Assembly (NCBI GenBank): GCA_963805405.1
Contig: CAWDUC010000007.1
Span: 102,193 to 166,192 of the forward strand
DNA: 64,000 nucleotides
Reading direction: 5' to 3'
Source of the DNA: JAEUMG01 sp963805405
GTDB taxonomy: Bacteria > Pseudomonadota > Alphaproteobacteria > Rhizobiales > Aestuariivirgaceae
This document shows, piece by piece, positions 45,280-54,998 of this stretch. Each line of letters opens with the position of its first letter. The stretch's first letter is position 1. The notes under the pieces were generated by a model, which had not been told where the DNA came from, ran no database searches, and saw only the letters and a program-made list of their open reading frames with translations. The translations under genes were made by a program, and so were the position numbers.

Positions 45280-45816
45280 CTACCCCGAAAAACCGCCGGC
45301 GGCGAGAAAGGCGAGTTCTTCGGGTGTCGACTTGCGCCCCAAGACACGATTACGATGCGGGAAGCGCCCGAATTTCTTGATGATGTCGAGATGCATCTGC
45401 GCCCAATAAATCATCTCGCGAGGGCCTCGCGTGGTGAACAGAGCAACGCAGCGCATCTGGCAGTCCATGTCTTCAGCATGCTCGAAAGGAAGATAGAACC
45501 AGACAGCCGTGGGCGCCGGAAAGGCGTGGTCGAAGCCTTTCGCGACAACGTACTTGGCAAGCCGCAAGGCGCGCGGATCGGCAGCGAATGCAAGCGGCGA
45601 TCCGCGATGGATATTGCGCGAGAACTGGTCGAGGAGGATGACGAGACCAAGCGCGCCTTTGGGCGTCTCAGCCCACCGGTCGAAGGCGCCGTTGCGCGCT
45701 TCCGCCAATGCCGACTTGAAGCGCACGCTCAGCATGCCGTCGAAAGCGGGATCCTTGGTGAACCAGCGCTCCTCGCCGGCCGCATACCAAGTATCGATGA
45801 CGTCGTCTTCCGTCAT
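45280..45816 (-). CDS. DUF924 family protein
   Basis: A 178-residue TPR-like helical protein. VIDTWYAAGEERWFTKDPAFD, ALGLVILLDQFSRNIHRGSPLAFAADPRALRLA and FYLPFEHAEDMDCQ are the conserved DUF924 blocks. The function is unknown. It overlaps mobB by 4 bases (45813-45816), so it is transcribed with the molybdenum cofactor genes, though no link to them is known. Confidence 0.88.
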   Translation of the reverse strand: MTEDDVIDTWYAAGEERWFTKDPAFDGMLSVRFKSALAEARNGAFDRWAETPKGALGLVILLDQFSRNIHRGSPLAFAADPRALRLAKYVVAKGFDHAFPAPTAVWFYLPFEHAEDMDCQMRCVALFTTRGPREMIYWAQMHLDIIKKFGRFPHRNRVLGRKSTPEELAFLAAGGFSG

Positions 45817-46322
45817 GGCTTCGCAAGTCCTGTATGGCCGATGATGAAATCGGAAAGTGCCGTCACATCGTCGCGATCGAAAACCGGAACCGGCGCATTG
45901 GCGATCGGCCCCGTGGCGGCGATCGCCACGACAGTCGGATCCTCGCCGGCAAGTTTCGGATGCGCAAGCGCGAGATTGCGCACTTCGATCTTGTCGTGGG
46001 TGTCGCGCTTATAGCCTTCGATGATGACGAGATCGCACGGCGCGAGTTTCGACAGAACCTCGTCAAGCGGCGGCTCGGGCTCGCCACGCGATTCATGGAT
46101 GATCGCCCAGCGGCTGGCCGAGACGACTGCGACTTCACTAGCTCCGGCGGCGCGATGGCGGAAACTGTCGCGGCCCTCATGGTCGATGTCGAAGGAATGA
46201 TGCGCGTGCTTGACGGTCGAGATGCGATAGCCGCGTTCAGTGAGATGCCTGACGAGGCGCTCGACCAATGTGGTCTTGCCGGCATTCTTGAAGCCGGCAA
46301 CGCCGATGACCTTCTGCATCAT
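45813..46322 (-). CDS. mobB: Molybdopterin-guanine dinucleotide biosynthesis adaptor MobB
   Basis: A 169-residue GTP-binding protein with P-loop GFKNAGKTTLV (10-20), VKHAHHSFDIDHEGRDSFRHRAAGA and IIEGYKRDTHDKIEV. It assists MobA in attaching GMP to molybdopterin. It overlaps mobA by 4 bases at the start and the DUF924 gene by 4 bases at the end. Confidence 0.93.
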   Translation of the reverse strand: MMQKVIGVAGFKNAGKTTLVERLVRHLTERGYRISTVKHAHHSFDIDHEGRDSFRHRAAGASEVAVVSASRWAIIHESRGEPEPPLDEVLSKLAPCDLVIIEGYKRDTHDKIEVRNLALAHPKLAGEDPTVVAIAATGPIANAPVPVFDRDDVTALSDFIIGHTGLAKP

Positions 46323-46927
46323 TGGATGCTCTCCATGATGCGTTCGGCTTCGGCAAGATCGCCGGGCGTATTGATGTTGAAGAAAGGGTCGTGCGTGGCA
46401 ATCGCGAAGTCGACCGCGCCATGCGGGAAACGCGTGATGAAGCTTTCGACCTTGCGCAGGCCTTCGCCTTCAAGCGCGTCACGCAAGGGAGCGATAAAGG
46501 TCTCGGGCTTGCGCCACAGGCTGAACACCGGATGCAGGCGGCCACCGGACCTTGCCGAGACGATGGCGCGATCCTGAAACGCATCGAGGTGCGCAAGGAG
46601 ATCAATGGGGAAAAACGGCGCATCGCTCGGCACCGTGATCAGGGCGTGCGCATTGATTTCCTTGGCCCAGGTGAGCGCGGCGAGGATGCCTGCCAAGGGT
46701 CCGGCGAAATCGGGGATGGGATCGGCGCGCACGGGAAGTCCGGTCACCGCGTAATTGGAGGGATCGTCATTGGCATTGATCATCAAGCGATCGGCCTGGG
46801 GCGTAAGCCGCGCAATCGCATGCTCGATCAAGCTGCGATTGGCGAGCTTTGCCAGGCGCTTGTCATGGCCCATGCGGCTGCTGCGCCCGCCGGCGAGGAC
46901 GGCGCCGGCAATGAGCCTGTTAGCCAT
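46319..46927 (-). CDS. mobA: Molybdenum cofactor guanylyltransferase MobA
   Basis: A 202-residue nucleotidyltransferase that joins GTP to Mo-molybdopterin, giving the MGD cofactor of DMSO-reductase-type enzymes. LAGGRSSRMGHDKRL (11-25) is the nucleotide-binding loop; ADPIPDFAGPLAGILAAL and TVPSDAPFFPIDLL are conserved. ATG 46927 lies inside the end of the MOSC gene, overlapping it by 8 bases. Confidence 0.93.
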   Translation of the reverse strand: MANRLIAGAVLAGGRSSRMGHDKRLAKLANRSLIEHAIARLTPQADRLMINANDDPSNYAVTGLPVRADPIPDFAGPLAGILAALTWAKEINAHALITVPSDAPFFPIDLLAHLDAFQDRAIVSARSGGRLHPVFSLWRKPETFIAPLRDALEGEGLRKVESFITRFPHGAVDFAIATHDPFFNINTPGDLAEAERIMESIQ

Positions 46928-47501
46928 GCGCATAGAGCCGCTGCGGCGGCAGGAAGAGCGTGATGGCATCGCCGCGGCGAACCTCGCCCTCGCGCTCGAC
47001 CCAGGCGGTGACGCCGCGCTTGTGCGTGGCGGCCTTGATCCAGCGATCGGCGGCTTCGGCGTAATGCTTGGCGATGACATCGGCAACGAAACGGCAGGGT
47101 GCGTTTTCGAGATCGACGACGAGCGTCGCGCCGGAGGGAAACTGCAATCGCGTCGAGGGCGACAGCAATGTGAGATCGGGAATGCCCGAGGTGACGAGAT
47201 TGGCGCCGACCCATTCCGGCTTGACCTCCGGAATGCGCATCGCGGCGGCGACCTCTGCCAGTTCCTCCATCGAAAGCAGGCTCAACTGCCGGACATTGCG
47301 GATTTGGGTATCGCGGCGATAGAGCCTGAGCGTGCGGGTATCGGATTTACGGATGAGGCCCGAATGGCAATCGCCTGCGATGCCCGCGAAACTGAGCGTG
47401 ATGGCGGGCGCGTCCGATTTTTCGAGCCCGACGCCACGATCCGCCCCGACAAGCAGGCGTTCGACCTTGCCCTGAAAGGGCGCTTTCGTAAAGAGCGGCA
47501 T
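46920..47501 (-). CDS. MOSC-domain protein
   Basis: A 193-residue protein with a MOSC fold, the domain that binds molybdenum cofactor or transfers sulphur in MoCo sulphurases. GIAGDCHSGLIRKSDTR is the core loop and LENAPCRFVADVIAKHY carries the conserved Cys. It heads the mobA-mobB operon, which supports a role in molybdenum cofactor use. Start is MPLFTKAPFQGK at 47501. Confidence 0.85.
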   Translation of the reverse strand: MPLFTKAPFQGKVERLLVGADRGVGLEKSDAPAITLSFAGIAGDCHSGLIRKSDTRTLRLYRRDTQIRNVRQLSLLSMEELAEVAAAMRIPEVKPEWVGANLVTSGIPDLTLLSPSTRLQFPSGATLVVDLENAPCRFVADVIAKHYAEAADRWIKAATHKRGVTAWVEREGEVRRGDAITLFLPPQRLYAHG

Positions 47502-47547
47502 GGGCTTCCGATAGCAGGAGGAGGCGCGCCTGACTATACTGGCGGGC

Positions 47548-47772
47548 ATGGACGAAATCGAACTCGACGCACGCGGATTGCTCTGCCCCTTGCCGGTATT
47601 GAAGGCAAGGAAGCGCCTTCTCGCCATGAAGCCGGGTGCCGTCCTTCGCTTGCTTGCCACCGACCCCATGGCCGTCATAGACGTTCCCAACTTCTGCCGC
47701 GAGGCCGGCCACGCGCTCATTGCGAGCGAGGCATTGGACGGCCATCATCAATTCAGGATCAGGCGCACATGA
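47548..47772 (+). CDS. TusA/SirA-like sulphur-carrier protein
   Basis: A 74-residue protein with the CPLP motif (Cys13) in LDARGLLCPLPVLKARKRL, the persulphide carrier signature of the TusA family. It may move sulphur for tRNA thiolation or molybdenum cofactor sulphuration; the divergent MOSC-mob operon makes the second attractive. The amidinotransferase gene overlaps its 3' end by 4 bases. Confidence 0.88.
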   Translation: MDEIELDARGLLCPLPVLKARKRLLAMKPGAVLRLLATDPMAVIDVPNFCREAGHALIASEALDGHHQFRIRRT

Positions 47773-48647
47773 CTTACGATTTCGGCGAATTCAACAATTG
47801 GGGGGCGCTCAAGAGCGTGGCGATCCGCGCGCCCGAGGCCGCCTTCGTCTCGCAAGATCGCGTCGATGCCGAATGGAAGGGCCTCAATTTTCATTCGAGA
47901 CCGGACTTCGCCGAAGCGCGGCGAGAGTATGATGCCGTTTTGAAAGCCTTGCGCGGCGCCGGCGCCGAGGTCATCGCGCTTCCAGCCGGCGACGGGCTGA
48001 CCCTCGATAGCCTCTATACCCATGACGCCTTGATCGTGACGCCGAAGGGCCTGGTGCTGCCGCATATGGGGAAGCCCGCACGCCGCGGCGAGCCTGCGGC
48101 CAATGCCGCGCATTTGCAGAGCCTGGGCTTTCCGATAGCCGGCGAGATTACCGCTCCCGGCAAGATCGAGGGTGGCGACCTGGTCTGGCTCGACAATGAG
48201 ACGGTGATTGCCGGCATTGGCTATCGCACCAATCTCGAAGGAGCCCGGCAACTGCAGGCGATCTGTGGGCTAGCGGTAGAGGTCAAATGTTTCGACATGC
48301 CGCATTACAAGGGCCGCTCCGATGTCTTCCATCTGATGTCGGTGTTGAGCCCGCTCGATCGCGATCTCGCCGTCGTCTATTTGCCCTTGATGCCGGTGCG
48401 CCTCGTGGAACTCTTGGAAGAACGCGGCATCGGGTTTGTCGAAGTACCAGTGGAGGAGTTCGATTCCATGGGCTGTAATGTCCTGGCACTGGGACCGCGC
48501 CACGCGATGATGGTGGCGGGCAATCCTGAGACCGAGCGGCGCATGCGCACCAAGGGCGTCAGGGTCGAAGCAATCAAGGGCGATGAGATCTGCCGCAAGG
48601 GCGAAGGCGGCCCGACCTGCATGACGAGGCCGTTGGTACGAAGATAG
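47769..48647 (+). CDS. Amidinotransferase/dimethylarginine dimethylaminohydrolase-like enzyme
   Basis: A 292-residue guanidino-group modifying enzyme. Family landmarks are LYTHDALIVTPKGLVLP, APGKIEGGDLVWLDNETVIAGIGYRTN and the nucleophile Cys284 in GGPTCMTRPL. Such enzymes hydrolyse methylarginines to citrulline or transfer amidino groups; sequence alone does not decide which. It begins at ATG 47769 in a 4-base overlap with the TusA-like gene. Its stop abuts the convergent ArsC-like gene. Confidence 0.83.
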   Translation: MTYDFGEFNNWGALKSVAIRAPEAAFVSQDRVDAEWKGLNFHSRPDFAEARREYDAVLKALRGAGAEVIALPAGDGLTLDSLYTHDALIVTPKGLVLPHMGKPARRGEPAANAAHLQSLGFPIAGEITAPGKIEGGDLVWLDNETVIAGIGYRTNLEGARQLQAICGLAVEVKCFDMPHYKGRSDVFHLMSVLSPLDRDLAVVYLPLMPVRLVELLEERGIGFVEVPVEEFDSMGCNVLALGPRHAMMVAGNPETERRMRTKGVRVEAIKGDEICRKGEGGPTCMTRPLVRR

Positions 48648-48998
48648 CTAGGCGATCCCCTTCCGCACCTTGTCACTGAAGCCGACGGTAACGGAACCGT
48701 CGTGATACTCGATCAACGGCCGCCGGATCAATGAGGGATTGGCGATGGCGAGTGAGACGGCCTTGGCTTCGGTAAGGTCCTTGGTCTCGGACGCCGGGAG
48801 CCCGCGCCATGTATAGCCGGCGCGGTTGATGAGTTTCTCCCAGCCGCCAACGGCCTTCGACCATTGCGCGACCTGCTGCTTGCGGAGCGTCGTCTCCTTC
48901 ACATCGGTGAAGCTGTAGGGCTTCTTCTGTTCGTCAAGCCAGGCGAGCGCCTTCTGGCAGGTCGAGCATTTCTTGAGGCCATAGATTTTGAGCGCCAT
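48648..48998 (-). CDS. ArsC/Spx-family protein (YffB-like)
   Basis: A 116-residue thioredoxin-fold protein with KKCSTCQKALAWL, where Cys11 and Cys14 form CxxC. LINRAGYTWRGL and NPSLIRRPLIEYHDG are typical of the YffB-like branch, which lacks the arsenate reductase Arg triad and is thought to act as a glutathione-dependent reductase. It lies 13 bases after the CobW gene on the same strand. Confidence 0.85.
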   Translation of the reverse strand: MALKIYGLKKCSTCQKALAWLDEQKKPYSFTDVKETTLRKQQVAQWSKAVGGWEKLINRAGYTWRGLPASETKDLTEAKAVSLAIANPSLIRRPLIEYHDGSVTVGFSDKVRKGIA

Positions 48999-49011
48999 GT
49001 GATCTCTCCGG

Positions 49012-50128
49012 TCAGCCAAGCGACAAGGTCTTGTCGGTGTGGAAGGCGCCGGCGCCGGTGATCTGATCGGTGAAGGCCCGGAACAGATCTTCGATCAAGC
49101 GCGGCTCGATATCCTTGACGATGAAGACGAGGCGCGTGCGGTGGTCCTCGTCGGGCCATGCGGGCAAGCGCACCGGCGGATGGAATATGTGCTGCACGCC
49201 ATGCAGCACGACCGGGCGCGTCTCGTCATCGGCCAGCTTCACGATGCCCTTCATGCGCAGCATCTTCTCGCCGTGGAAGGAGCGCACAAGGTCGACAAAC
49301 ATTTCGAGGCCGGCCGGACTGATCGGCCGGTCATCGGCAAAAGCAAAGGAGCGAATATGATCGTCGTGGCGCGAGACATCGTGATGATGATCGCCATGAT
49401 CATGGTCGTGCCCGTGATGGCGATGCTCGCGGCGCTTGCCATAGGCTTCGGCATTGAGCCAGTCGCGCACATTGGCCGATTTGCTCTTGGGATCATAAAG
49501 CCCGGTATTGAAGAGCCGCGCCGCGGTCGCCTCGTCGCGATGCGTGGTGAGAAGCCTGCGCACCGGGTGCAAGCTTCCGCAGCCGTGCGATGATCGAAAA
49601 GAGCTGGTCTTCGCCCTCGCGGCCGACCAGGAGATCAACCTTGGTGAGCACGATGCGGTCGGCGACCGCCACCTGCTTGACCGCCTCTATATGGGCATCG
49701 AGCGTCGCCTCGCCATTGACGGCATCGACGATGGTAATGACACCTTCCAGCCGGCAGAGCGCCATGAGCCGCGGCTCGCTCATGATGGTGTGGAGCACGG
49801 GAGCAGGATCGGCAAGGCCGGTGGTCTCGATCACGATGCGATCGAAACGCATGATTTCGCCAAGCTCGCGACGGCGCAGGAGATCGAGCAGTGTATCGAT
49901 GAGCTCGCCGCGAATGGTGCAGCACAGGCAGCCCGACGAGAGCTCGACGATATTGTCGTCGGATTTCTCGACGAGGAGATGATCGAGGCCTATCTCGCCG
50001 AATTCGTTGATGACCACGGCGGCGGTCGAAAGCATCGGATCGCGCAACAGGAAATTGAGGAGCGTCGTCTTGCCGGCGCCGAGAAAGCCGGTCAGGATCG
50101 AGACCGGGATGGGGGCATTGTCTGTCAT
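49012..50128 (-). CDS. CobW/COG0523 GTPase, metallochaperone-type (frameshifted)
   Basis: A GTPase of about 371 residues. P-loop GFLGAGKTTLLN (14-25), INEFGEIGLDHLLVEK, the metal motif SSGCLCC and VLTKVDLL are intact. The C-terminal half has the CobW_C domain and a His-rich loop (HRHHGHDHDHGDHHHD), typical of zinc- or cobalt-handling members. The frame breaks near 49580, between IIARLRKL and HPVRRLLTTHRDEA. No cobalamin synthesis gene is nearby, so a zinc transfer role is more likely than cobaltochelatase work. Confidence 0.88.
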
Positions 50129-50161
50129 GGCGGGCTCCTATACCGGATCGAAACCGGGCCG

Positions 50162-51062
50162 TCAGCGCCTTTCCAGCATGCGCCGCTCGGGCAGGCTCGC
50201 CGCCGCCAAAGCTGCGAGAACCAATGCCCCGCCAATATACTGGTTCGCGGTAAGCCGCTCACCGAGCGCCACGGCCGCGATCAAGCGTGGTCACCACCGG
50301 CTCGAGATTGAAGAAGGGTGCCACCACCGAGGCGGGCGCATTACGCAGCGACTGCATCTGCGCGAAATAGGCGGCGACATAGACGGTGCCGAGACACAGG
50401 ACCGCGGCATAGCCGACCCAGTTCACATTGCCGGCGCTGAATATCGCAAGGCTGCCGCTGCCCCACCACAAGGCGATAACCAGCGTCAACGGCCAGATCA
50501 CGATGTGGACCAAGCTTCCGAAGACCGCAGGTGGCAGGTAGCGCGAGATCGAACGGCCGGAGAAGAACTGCAGCGTGGCGCCGGCCGCGGAACTGGCGGC
50601 GAGCGCGAGGCCGCCCCAGTGAATCGTGTCGAAACTCGCGCCGATGGCGATCGCCAGTCCCGCGAAGGCGACGCAGGCGATCAGTATACGGACGAGTCCC
50701 GGCCGATGGCCTTCGACCATCGGCGCGGCCAGCAGGATGATCACCGGGAAGGTGAAGAAGATGATCACCGCGAGGCCAACCGGAATATACTGGACGCTCC
50801 ACAGATAGCTGACCGATACGATAAGGGTGGCGATCGACTGCAACATGAAGCTGGGCCCGGCGCCGCGCGGCAAGCGGAAGCTTTGGCCGCTGAAGATGAC
50901 GATGCCGCCCAGCACCAGGGCGATGACGGTGGTGCGTACCAAGGTTGCTTCGACGCCGGGCACGCCGTTCTGGAACCCGAGTCGCGCCAGGTTGGGAATA
51001 AGGCCATAGATCGAGGCCGCGGCGAGCGCGCATGCGATCCCCACCCCCGTACGCGTCTGCAT
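50162..51062 (-). CDS. EamA-family (DMT) transporter (frameshifted)
   Basis: A ten-helix DMT transporter of about 299 residues. It runs from GVGIACALAAASIYGLIPN; the frame breaks near 50283, and the second frame gives IAAVALGERLTANQYIGGAL to a stop at 50162, the normal EamA ending. One extra base in ACGCTTGATCGCGG explains the break. It starts 20 bases before the carboxypeptidase stop on the same strand. Substrate unknown. Confidence 0.82.
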
Positions 51063-51081
51063 GATGAGATCCGCACCGGCG

Positions 51082-52377
51082 CTATTTCTTGCGCTTGCGG
51101 GCTGTCTTCTTTTTCTTCTTGGGCGGCGGTGCGACATCGACGCCTTGTGCGGAGGCAGGCGTGATGGTCGGCTTGGTCTTGGCTTCGGCCATCGCCATCG
51201 CGGAAATGCGCGCGAAGCTTTCAGGTGTCATGATATCGCAATAGGCGTTCTGCTGTTTGAGATAAGCGCAAAGCGCCCCGCTCGTTTGCTCATCAAGCTT
51301 CCACACCATCGCCGAATAGCCGACGCTGCCTGGCATCTTGACGACGCCCGCGTCACCCTCGCGAACCCAGTCGCGCGCCGAAAGCACGCGGCCCCGCAGG
51401 GCCATGTTGGCGATCTGTGCCGTTTCGTAGCGTCCAAAGGAAATACCCCAGCCTTCGAGCTTCTCGGCATCTGCTATAGCGAGCGGCTTGCCGCGGCAGA
51501 CCGTGCCGGTGAGATCGGCCGGGACCAATGTGCCGAGCGGCGAATTGGCAAGGCTCGCGAGCTTTGGCGCGGTAGGCGGCACCGGAAGCTTGAATTGCTC
51601 GGTCAGCATCTTCTGGGCCTGATCGGCGCGTTGCTTGCCGTTGCGCGCGCCGAAAATGATCGCCACCAGGCGATGGCCGTCCTCGCTGGCCGAGGCAATG
51701 AGGTTATACCCGGAATTGCACACGAAGCCGGTCTTCATGCCATCGGCGGTCTTCATCTGGCGCAACAAGCTATTGCGATTGGTCAGGTTCTTCTTGCCGA
51801 TCTTGACGGCGGCTTGCGAGAAATAATGCGCGTGTTCGGGATAGTCCTTGAGCAGGGCCTGAACGAGAACCGCAAGGTCGCGCGCGGTCGAAACCTGCAA
51901 GGGATCGAATAGACCGTTGGGATTGACATAATAAGTACCGGTCATGCCGAGACGCTGTGCCGCAAGGTTCATCTGCTGGGCAAAACGCTTGTAGTCGCCG
52001 TCGCCGCCGGCTTCGGCGAGCACATAGGCCATGTCATTGGCGGAGTAGACGAGCATGCTCTGCAAGGCGAGATCGACGGAGATCGCACTCCCCGACCTCA
52101 TGCCGAGCTTGCTGGGCGGCTGCTTCGCGGCGAGTTCAGAAACCGGTATTTGCTGGTCGAGCTTGAGCTGGCCCGATTTGAGCTTGTCGAAGATGACGTA
52201 GGCGGTCATCAATTTGGTAAGGGAGGCCGGATACCACGGCTCGCCGGCTCGTTCGGCAGAAAGCACATCGCCCGTCGCCGGATCGAAGACGAGGGTTGGC
52301 CCGGCCATGGCCCGGCCGGTGACCATGAGAAGGCTGAACGCCAAAACGAGCAGACACAGAGTTGATCCTGCTTTCAA
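51082..52377 (-). CDS. dacC: D-alanyl-D-alanine carboxypeptidase
   Basis: A 431-residue penicillin-binding protein of the PBP5/6 class that removes the terminal D-Ala of peptidoglycan pentapeptides. A signal peptide covers residues 1-25 (ending AMA). The active-site motifs are S52-LT-K55 (SLTK), YSAND and MKTG. The C-terminal region is long, with Cys-containing NAYCDIMTPESFA and a Lys/Arg-rich tail (PPPKKKKKTARKRKK) in place of the usual amphipathic membrane helix. The gene symbol is by type only. Confidence 0.88.
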   Translation of the reverse strand: MKAGSTLCLLVLAFSLLMVTGRAMAGPTLVFDPATGDVLSAERAGEPWYPASLTKLMTAYVIFDKLKSGQLKLDQQIPVSELAAKQPPSKLGMRSGSAISVDLALQSMLVYSANDMAYVLAEAGGDGDYKRFAQQMNLAAQRLGMTGTYYVNPNGLFDPLQVSTARDLAVLVQALLKDYPEHAHYFSQAAVKIGKKNLTNRNSLLRQMKTADGMKTGFVCNSGYNLIASASEDGHRLVAIIFGARNGKQRADQAQKMLTEQFKLPVPPTAPKLASLANSPLGTLVPADLTGTVCRGKPLAIADAEKLEGWGISFGRYETAQIANMALRGRVLSARDWVREGDAGVVKMPGSVGYSAMVWKLDEQTSGALCAYLKQQNAYCDIMTPESFARISAMAMAEAKTKPTITPASAQGVDVAPPPKKKKKTARKRKK

Positions 52378-52444
52378 TTCAGAATTTCCCTCTTGCCGCT
52401 GGCTGTAACCAGCGGGTTATACCCTTTGAAGACCGAGATCAACG

Positions 52445-53380
52445 TCACGAATTGGAAGAAAGTGCGGCAGCGAGTCCCGGCATTGAAAAATCAGCCCTAT
52501 CGAGCGACGCATTAACCCGTGCCCAGGCGTCATCATCGATGGGAATCAACGGTGGACGCGGTCGCGCGAAGGTCGGCGCCTGGCCGTATTCGGCGACACA
52601 ACGCTTGAGCGCGGCAATCATTGGCGCCTGTTCGAGCGCCTTGCGAACGTCATTGAGCCCGGCCTGGCGCGTCGGGGTCGCCGAGTCGCCAGCATGATGG
52701 AAGGCCTGCACGATTGCCGCCGCATTGACATTGGCTGCGGCCGAAATGCACCCCGCCCCGCCATGCGCCAAAGTATCGGTCAGGAAAGTCTCGCTGCCGC
52801 AAAAAACGCGGAAGCCCGGAAATTCATCGAGCACCGCCTTGGTATTGGCGAACTCGCCGCCCGAGTCTTTGATGCCGACAACGGTCTTCGGATAGCGCGC
52901 AATGAGCCGCGCGATCAGCGGTCGCGTGATGGGGACGCCTGACAAATGCGGAATGTGATAGAGGCAGATCTTGAGCCGGTCATTGCCGACCCGTTCGATC
53001 ACCTCCGAAAAATATGCCAACACGCCGTCTTCGCTGACACCCTTGTAGTAGAAGGGCGGCAGCATCAGGACGGCTGCCGTGCCCGCCTTCGCGGCCGCAT
53101 CCGAAAGCCTGACCGCATCGGGAATGGCGCAGGCGCCTGTACCCGGCATCAGACGATCCGGCGCGATGCCCGCGCCGAGAAGTGCCGAGAGGAGATCGAG
53201 TTTCTCCTCGACGCTGAGTGAATTGGCTTCCGAGTTGGTGCCGAATACCGCGAGCCCCGCGCCCTGCCCGACCAGCCATTGGCAGAATCGCACGAAGAGC
53301 GTGCGATCCGGCGCAAAGGTTTCGGTGAAGGGCGTCAGGACCGGTGCAAAGACACCGGAAAGCGAAGCGGCGGCCGACAT
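52445..53380 (-). CDS. DapA/NanA-family aldolase
   Basis: A 311-residue class I aldolase of the dihydrodipicolinate synthase superfamily. The Schiff-base Lys171 is in VVGIKDSGG and Tyr141 in LYHIP. FGTNSEANSLSVEEK replaces the GTTGE loop of true DapA, so it is a paralogue acting on another 2-oxo acid rather than the lysine enzyme. Start ATG 53380 lies 7 bases after the HupE-like stop, so the two may be co-transcribed. Confidence 0.83.
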   Translation of the reverse strand: MSAAASLSGVFAPVLTPFTETFAPDRTLFVRFCQWLVGQGAGLAVFGTNSEANSLSVEEKLDLLSALLGAGIAPDRLMPGTGACAIPDAVRLSDAAAKAGTAAVLMLPPFYYKGVSEDGVLAYFSEVIERVGNDRLKICLYHIPHLSGVPITRPLIARLIARYPKTVVGIKDSGGEFANTKAVLDEFPGFRVFCGSETFLTDTLAHGGAGCISAAANVNAAAIVQAFHHAGDSATPTRQAGLNDVRKALEQAPMIAALKRCVAEYGQAPTFARPRPPLIPIDDDAWARVNASLDRADFSMPGLAAALSSNS

Positions 53381-53387
53381 GCTTGCT

Positions 53388-53981
53388 TCAGATGATGCCG
53401 GTGAGCATCGCGGCACCGGCGAGCGACATGATCGCGCCGCCGGCCTGCATGGTCCGCTTGGAAGTCGCCTTGGCAAGCATCCCGATACCGAGTCCAAGCC
53501 CGATCCCGATCAGATGCAGGATTGCGGTGGCGAGCACGAAGCCGACGCCATAGGCGAGGCCGGAAGCCTCAGTCGGCATCTCGGCGCCATGCGCATGGCC
53601 GTGGAACAACGCGAAGAAACCGACCAGCGCCATCGCGCCGGCAACCGGAAGGTTCCACTGCAGCGCTACTGCGAGACCGAGCACGATGACCGACGCGGCA
53701 ATACCGATTTCAACGAACGGCAAATCGATGCCAGTGATGCCCAAAGTACCGCCGACCGCCATCATCGAGACGAAGCTTAAAGGTACGAGCCAGAGCGCGC
53801 GGCCGCCGAGATTGGCGGCAAAGAGACCCACTGCCACCATGGCGAGGATGTGATCGAGGCCGCTGAAGGGATGCCCGAAACCATGGCTGAAGCCCATCGT
53901 GCTTCCAATCCCGGTATGGGCTTCGGCTGCTGCCGCGGTGATGAATAGGGCGAGTGCCGCCAATGCGAAACGTCGTGCCAT
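53388..53981 (-). CDS. HupE/UreJ-family membrane protein
   Basis: A 197-residue protein with a signal peptide (to AEA) and about six membrane helices. FSHGFGHPFSGLDHILAMVAVGLFAANLGG near the N-terminus and FHGHAHGAEMP are the His-rich metal motifs of HupE/UreJ proteins, which take up nickel or cobalt. No hydrogenase or urease genes are in the window. Since the nearby nrdJ needs cobalamin, cobalt uptake is a possible role, but this is speculative. Confidence 0.87.
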   Translation of the reverse strand: MARRFALAALALFITAAAAEAHTGIGSTMGFSHGFGHPFSGLDHILAMVAVGLFAANLGGRALWLVPLSFVSMMAVGGTLGITGIDLPFVEIGIAASVIVLGLAVALQWNLPVAGAMALVGFFALFHGHAHGAEMPTEASGLAYGVGFVLATAILHLIGIGLGLGIGMLAKATSKRTMQAGGAIMSLAGAAMLTGII

Positions 53982-54110
53982 GCTGCCGCTCCTTTGCTCT
54001 TGCAACGCCCGCTTCGGACGCTTTCATGACAAGCGCACTATAGCCCGCCGTGACGCGCCTGCGAGATCAAATGCGGCATCGCAATGTCGCTTCCGGAAAC
54101 TTGGTTGCGA

Positions 54111-54998
54111 TCAGGCGGCTTGCTCCGCTTCGACAAAAAGCCAGTCGCGGAACGCCTTGACTTTCTCGCGCTTGAGGGCACCCGGCATATAGGCGACATA
54201 ATAGGCAAGATCGGCGGGCAGGCTGATGTCGAAGGGTTTGACCAAGCGTCCGGCACGCAGATCGTCGGCGACGAGCGCACTTCGCCCAAGCACGACGCCA
54301 TCGCCCTGCACTGCTGCCTGCACCGCATGAAAAGACGAATAGAAGCGCGGGCCGCGGCGCGCATCGATCCCCTTGACCCCGGCGACCCTCAGCCACATCG
54401 GCCAATCGATCTGGAATTCATCATGGATCAGGACGTGGTGCTTGAGATCCGCAGGTGCCTTGAACGGGTGCGGGCCCTCGAGCAATTTCGGGCTTGAAAC
54501 CGGAAACACATCCTCGCGCATCAATAACTCGCTGGCGACCCCGGGATACTGCCCGCGGCCGTAGCGGATCGCGATGTCGATGCCGTCGGTCACGAAATCG
54601 GCAAGGCGATCCGACGTCGACAATCTGACATCGATATCTTCATGCGCCTCGCGAAACCGGAATAGCCGCGGGATCAGCCATTTGGCGGCGAAGGAATCGA
54701 GCGTGCTGACATTGACGACGCCGCTCGATTGATCGGCAACCGCTGCCGTCGCCGACGCGAGCCGCTCCAGCGCTTCGCGTACCGCCCCTGCATAGACCTG
54801 GCCGGTGGCGGTGAGCTGCACCGCCCTGACGGCGCGGGTGAAGAGCGGCGAGCGCAAGTGATCCTCTAAATGCCGGACGGCACGGCTGACCGCGCCATGC
54901 GTGACGTGCAATTCGTCCGCCGCCTTGGAGAAGCTCAAATGGCGGGCGGCAGCCTCGAAGCTTGGAAGCGTCGACAAGGGCGGTAGGCGACGGGGCAT
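54111..54998 (-). CDS. LysR-family regulator, GcvA-like
   Basis: A 295-residue regulator. The winged HTH is LSTLPSFEAAARHLSFSKAADELHVTHGAVSRAVRHLED (8-46), and the effector domain has SRLF-type turns and FVTDGIDIAIRYGRGQYPGV typical of the GcvA group. It is transcribed towards the HupE-like gene and may control it or the DUF1127 gene upstream. Target unknown. Confidence 0.88.
   Translation of the reverse strand: MPRRLPPLSTLPSFEAAARHLSFSKAADELHVTHGAVSRAVRHLEDHLRSPLFTRAVRAVQLTATGQVYAGAVREALERLASATAAVADQSSGVVNVSTLDSFAAKWLIPRLFRFREAHEDIDVRLSTSDRLADFVTDGIDIAIRYGRGQYPGVASELLMREDVFPVSSPKLLEGPHPFKAPADLKHHVLIHDEFQIDWPMWLRVAGVKGIDARRGPRFYSSFHAVQAAVQGDGVVLGRSALVADDLRAGRLVKPFDISLPADLAYYVAYMPGALKREKVKAFRDWLFVEAEQAA

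Noticed and set aside
52445..53380. Assignment as lysine pathway dapA
   Set aside because: The GTTGE loop is replaced by FGTNSE and the neighbours are unrelated to lysine synthesis, so a paralogous aldolase is more likely.
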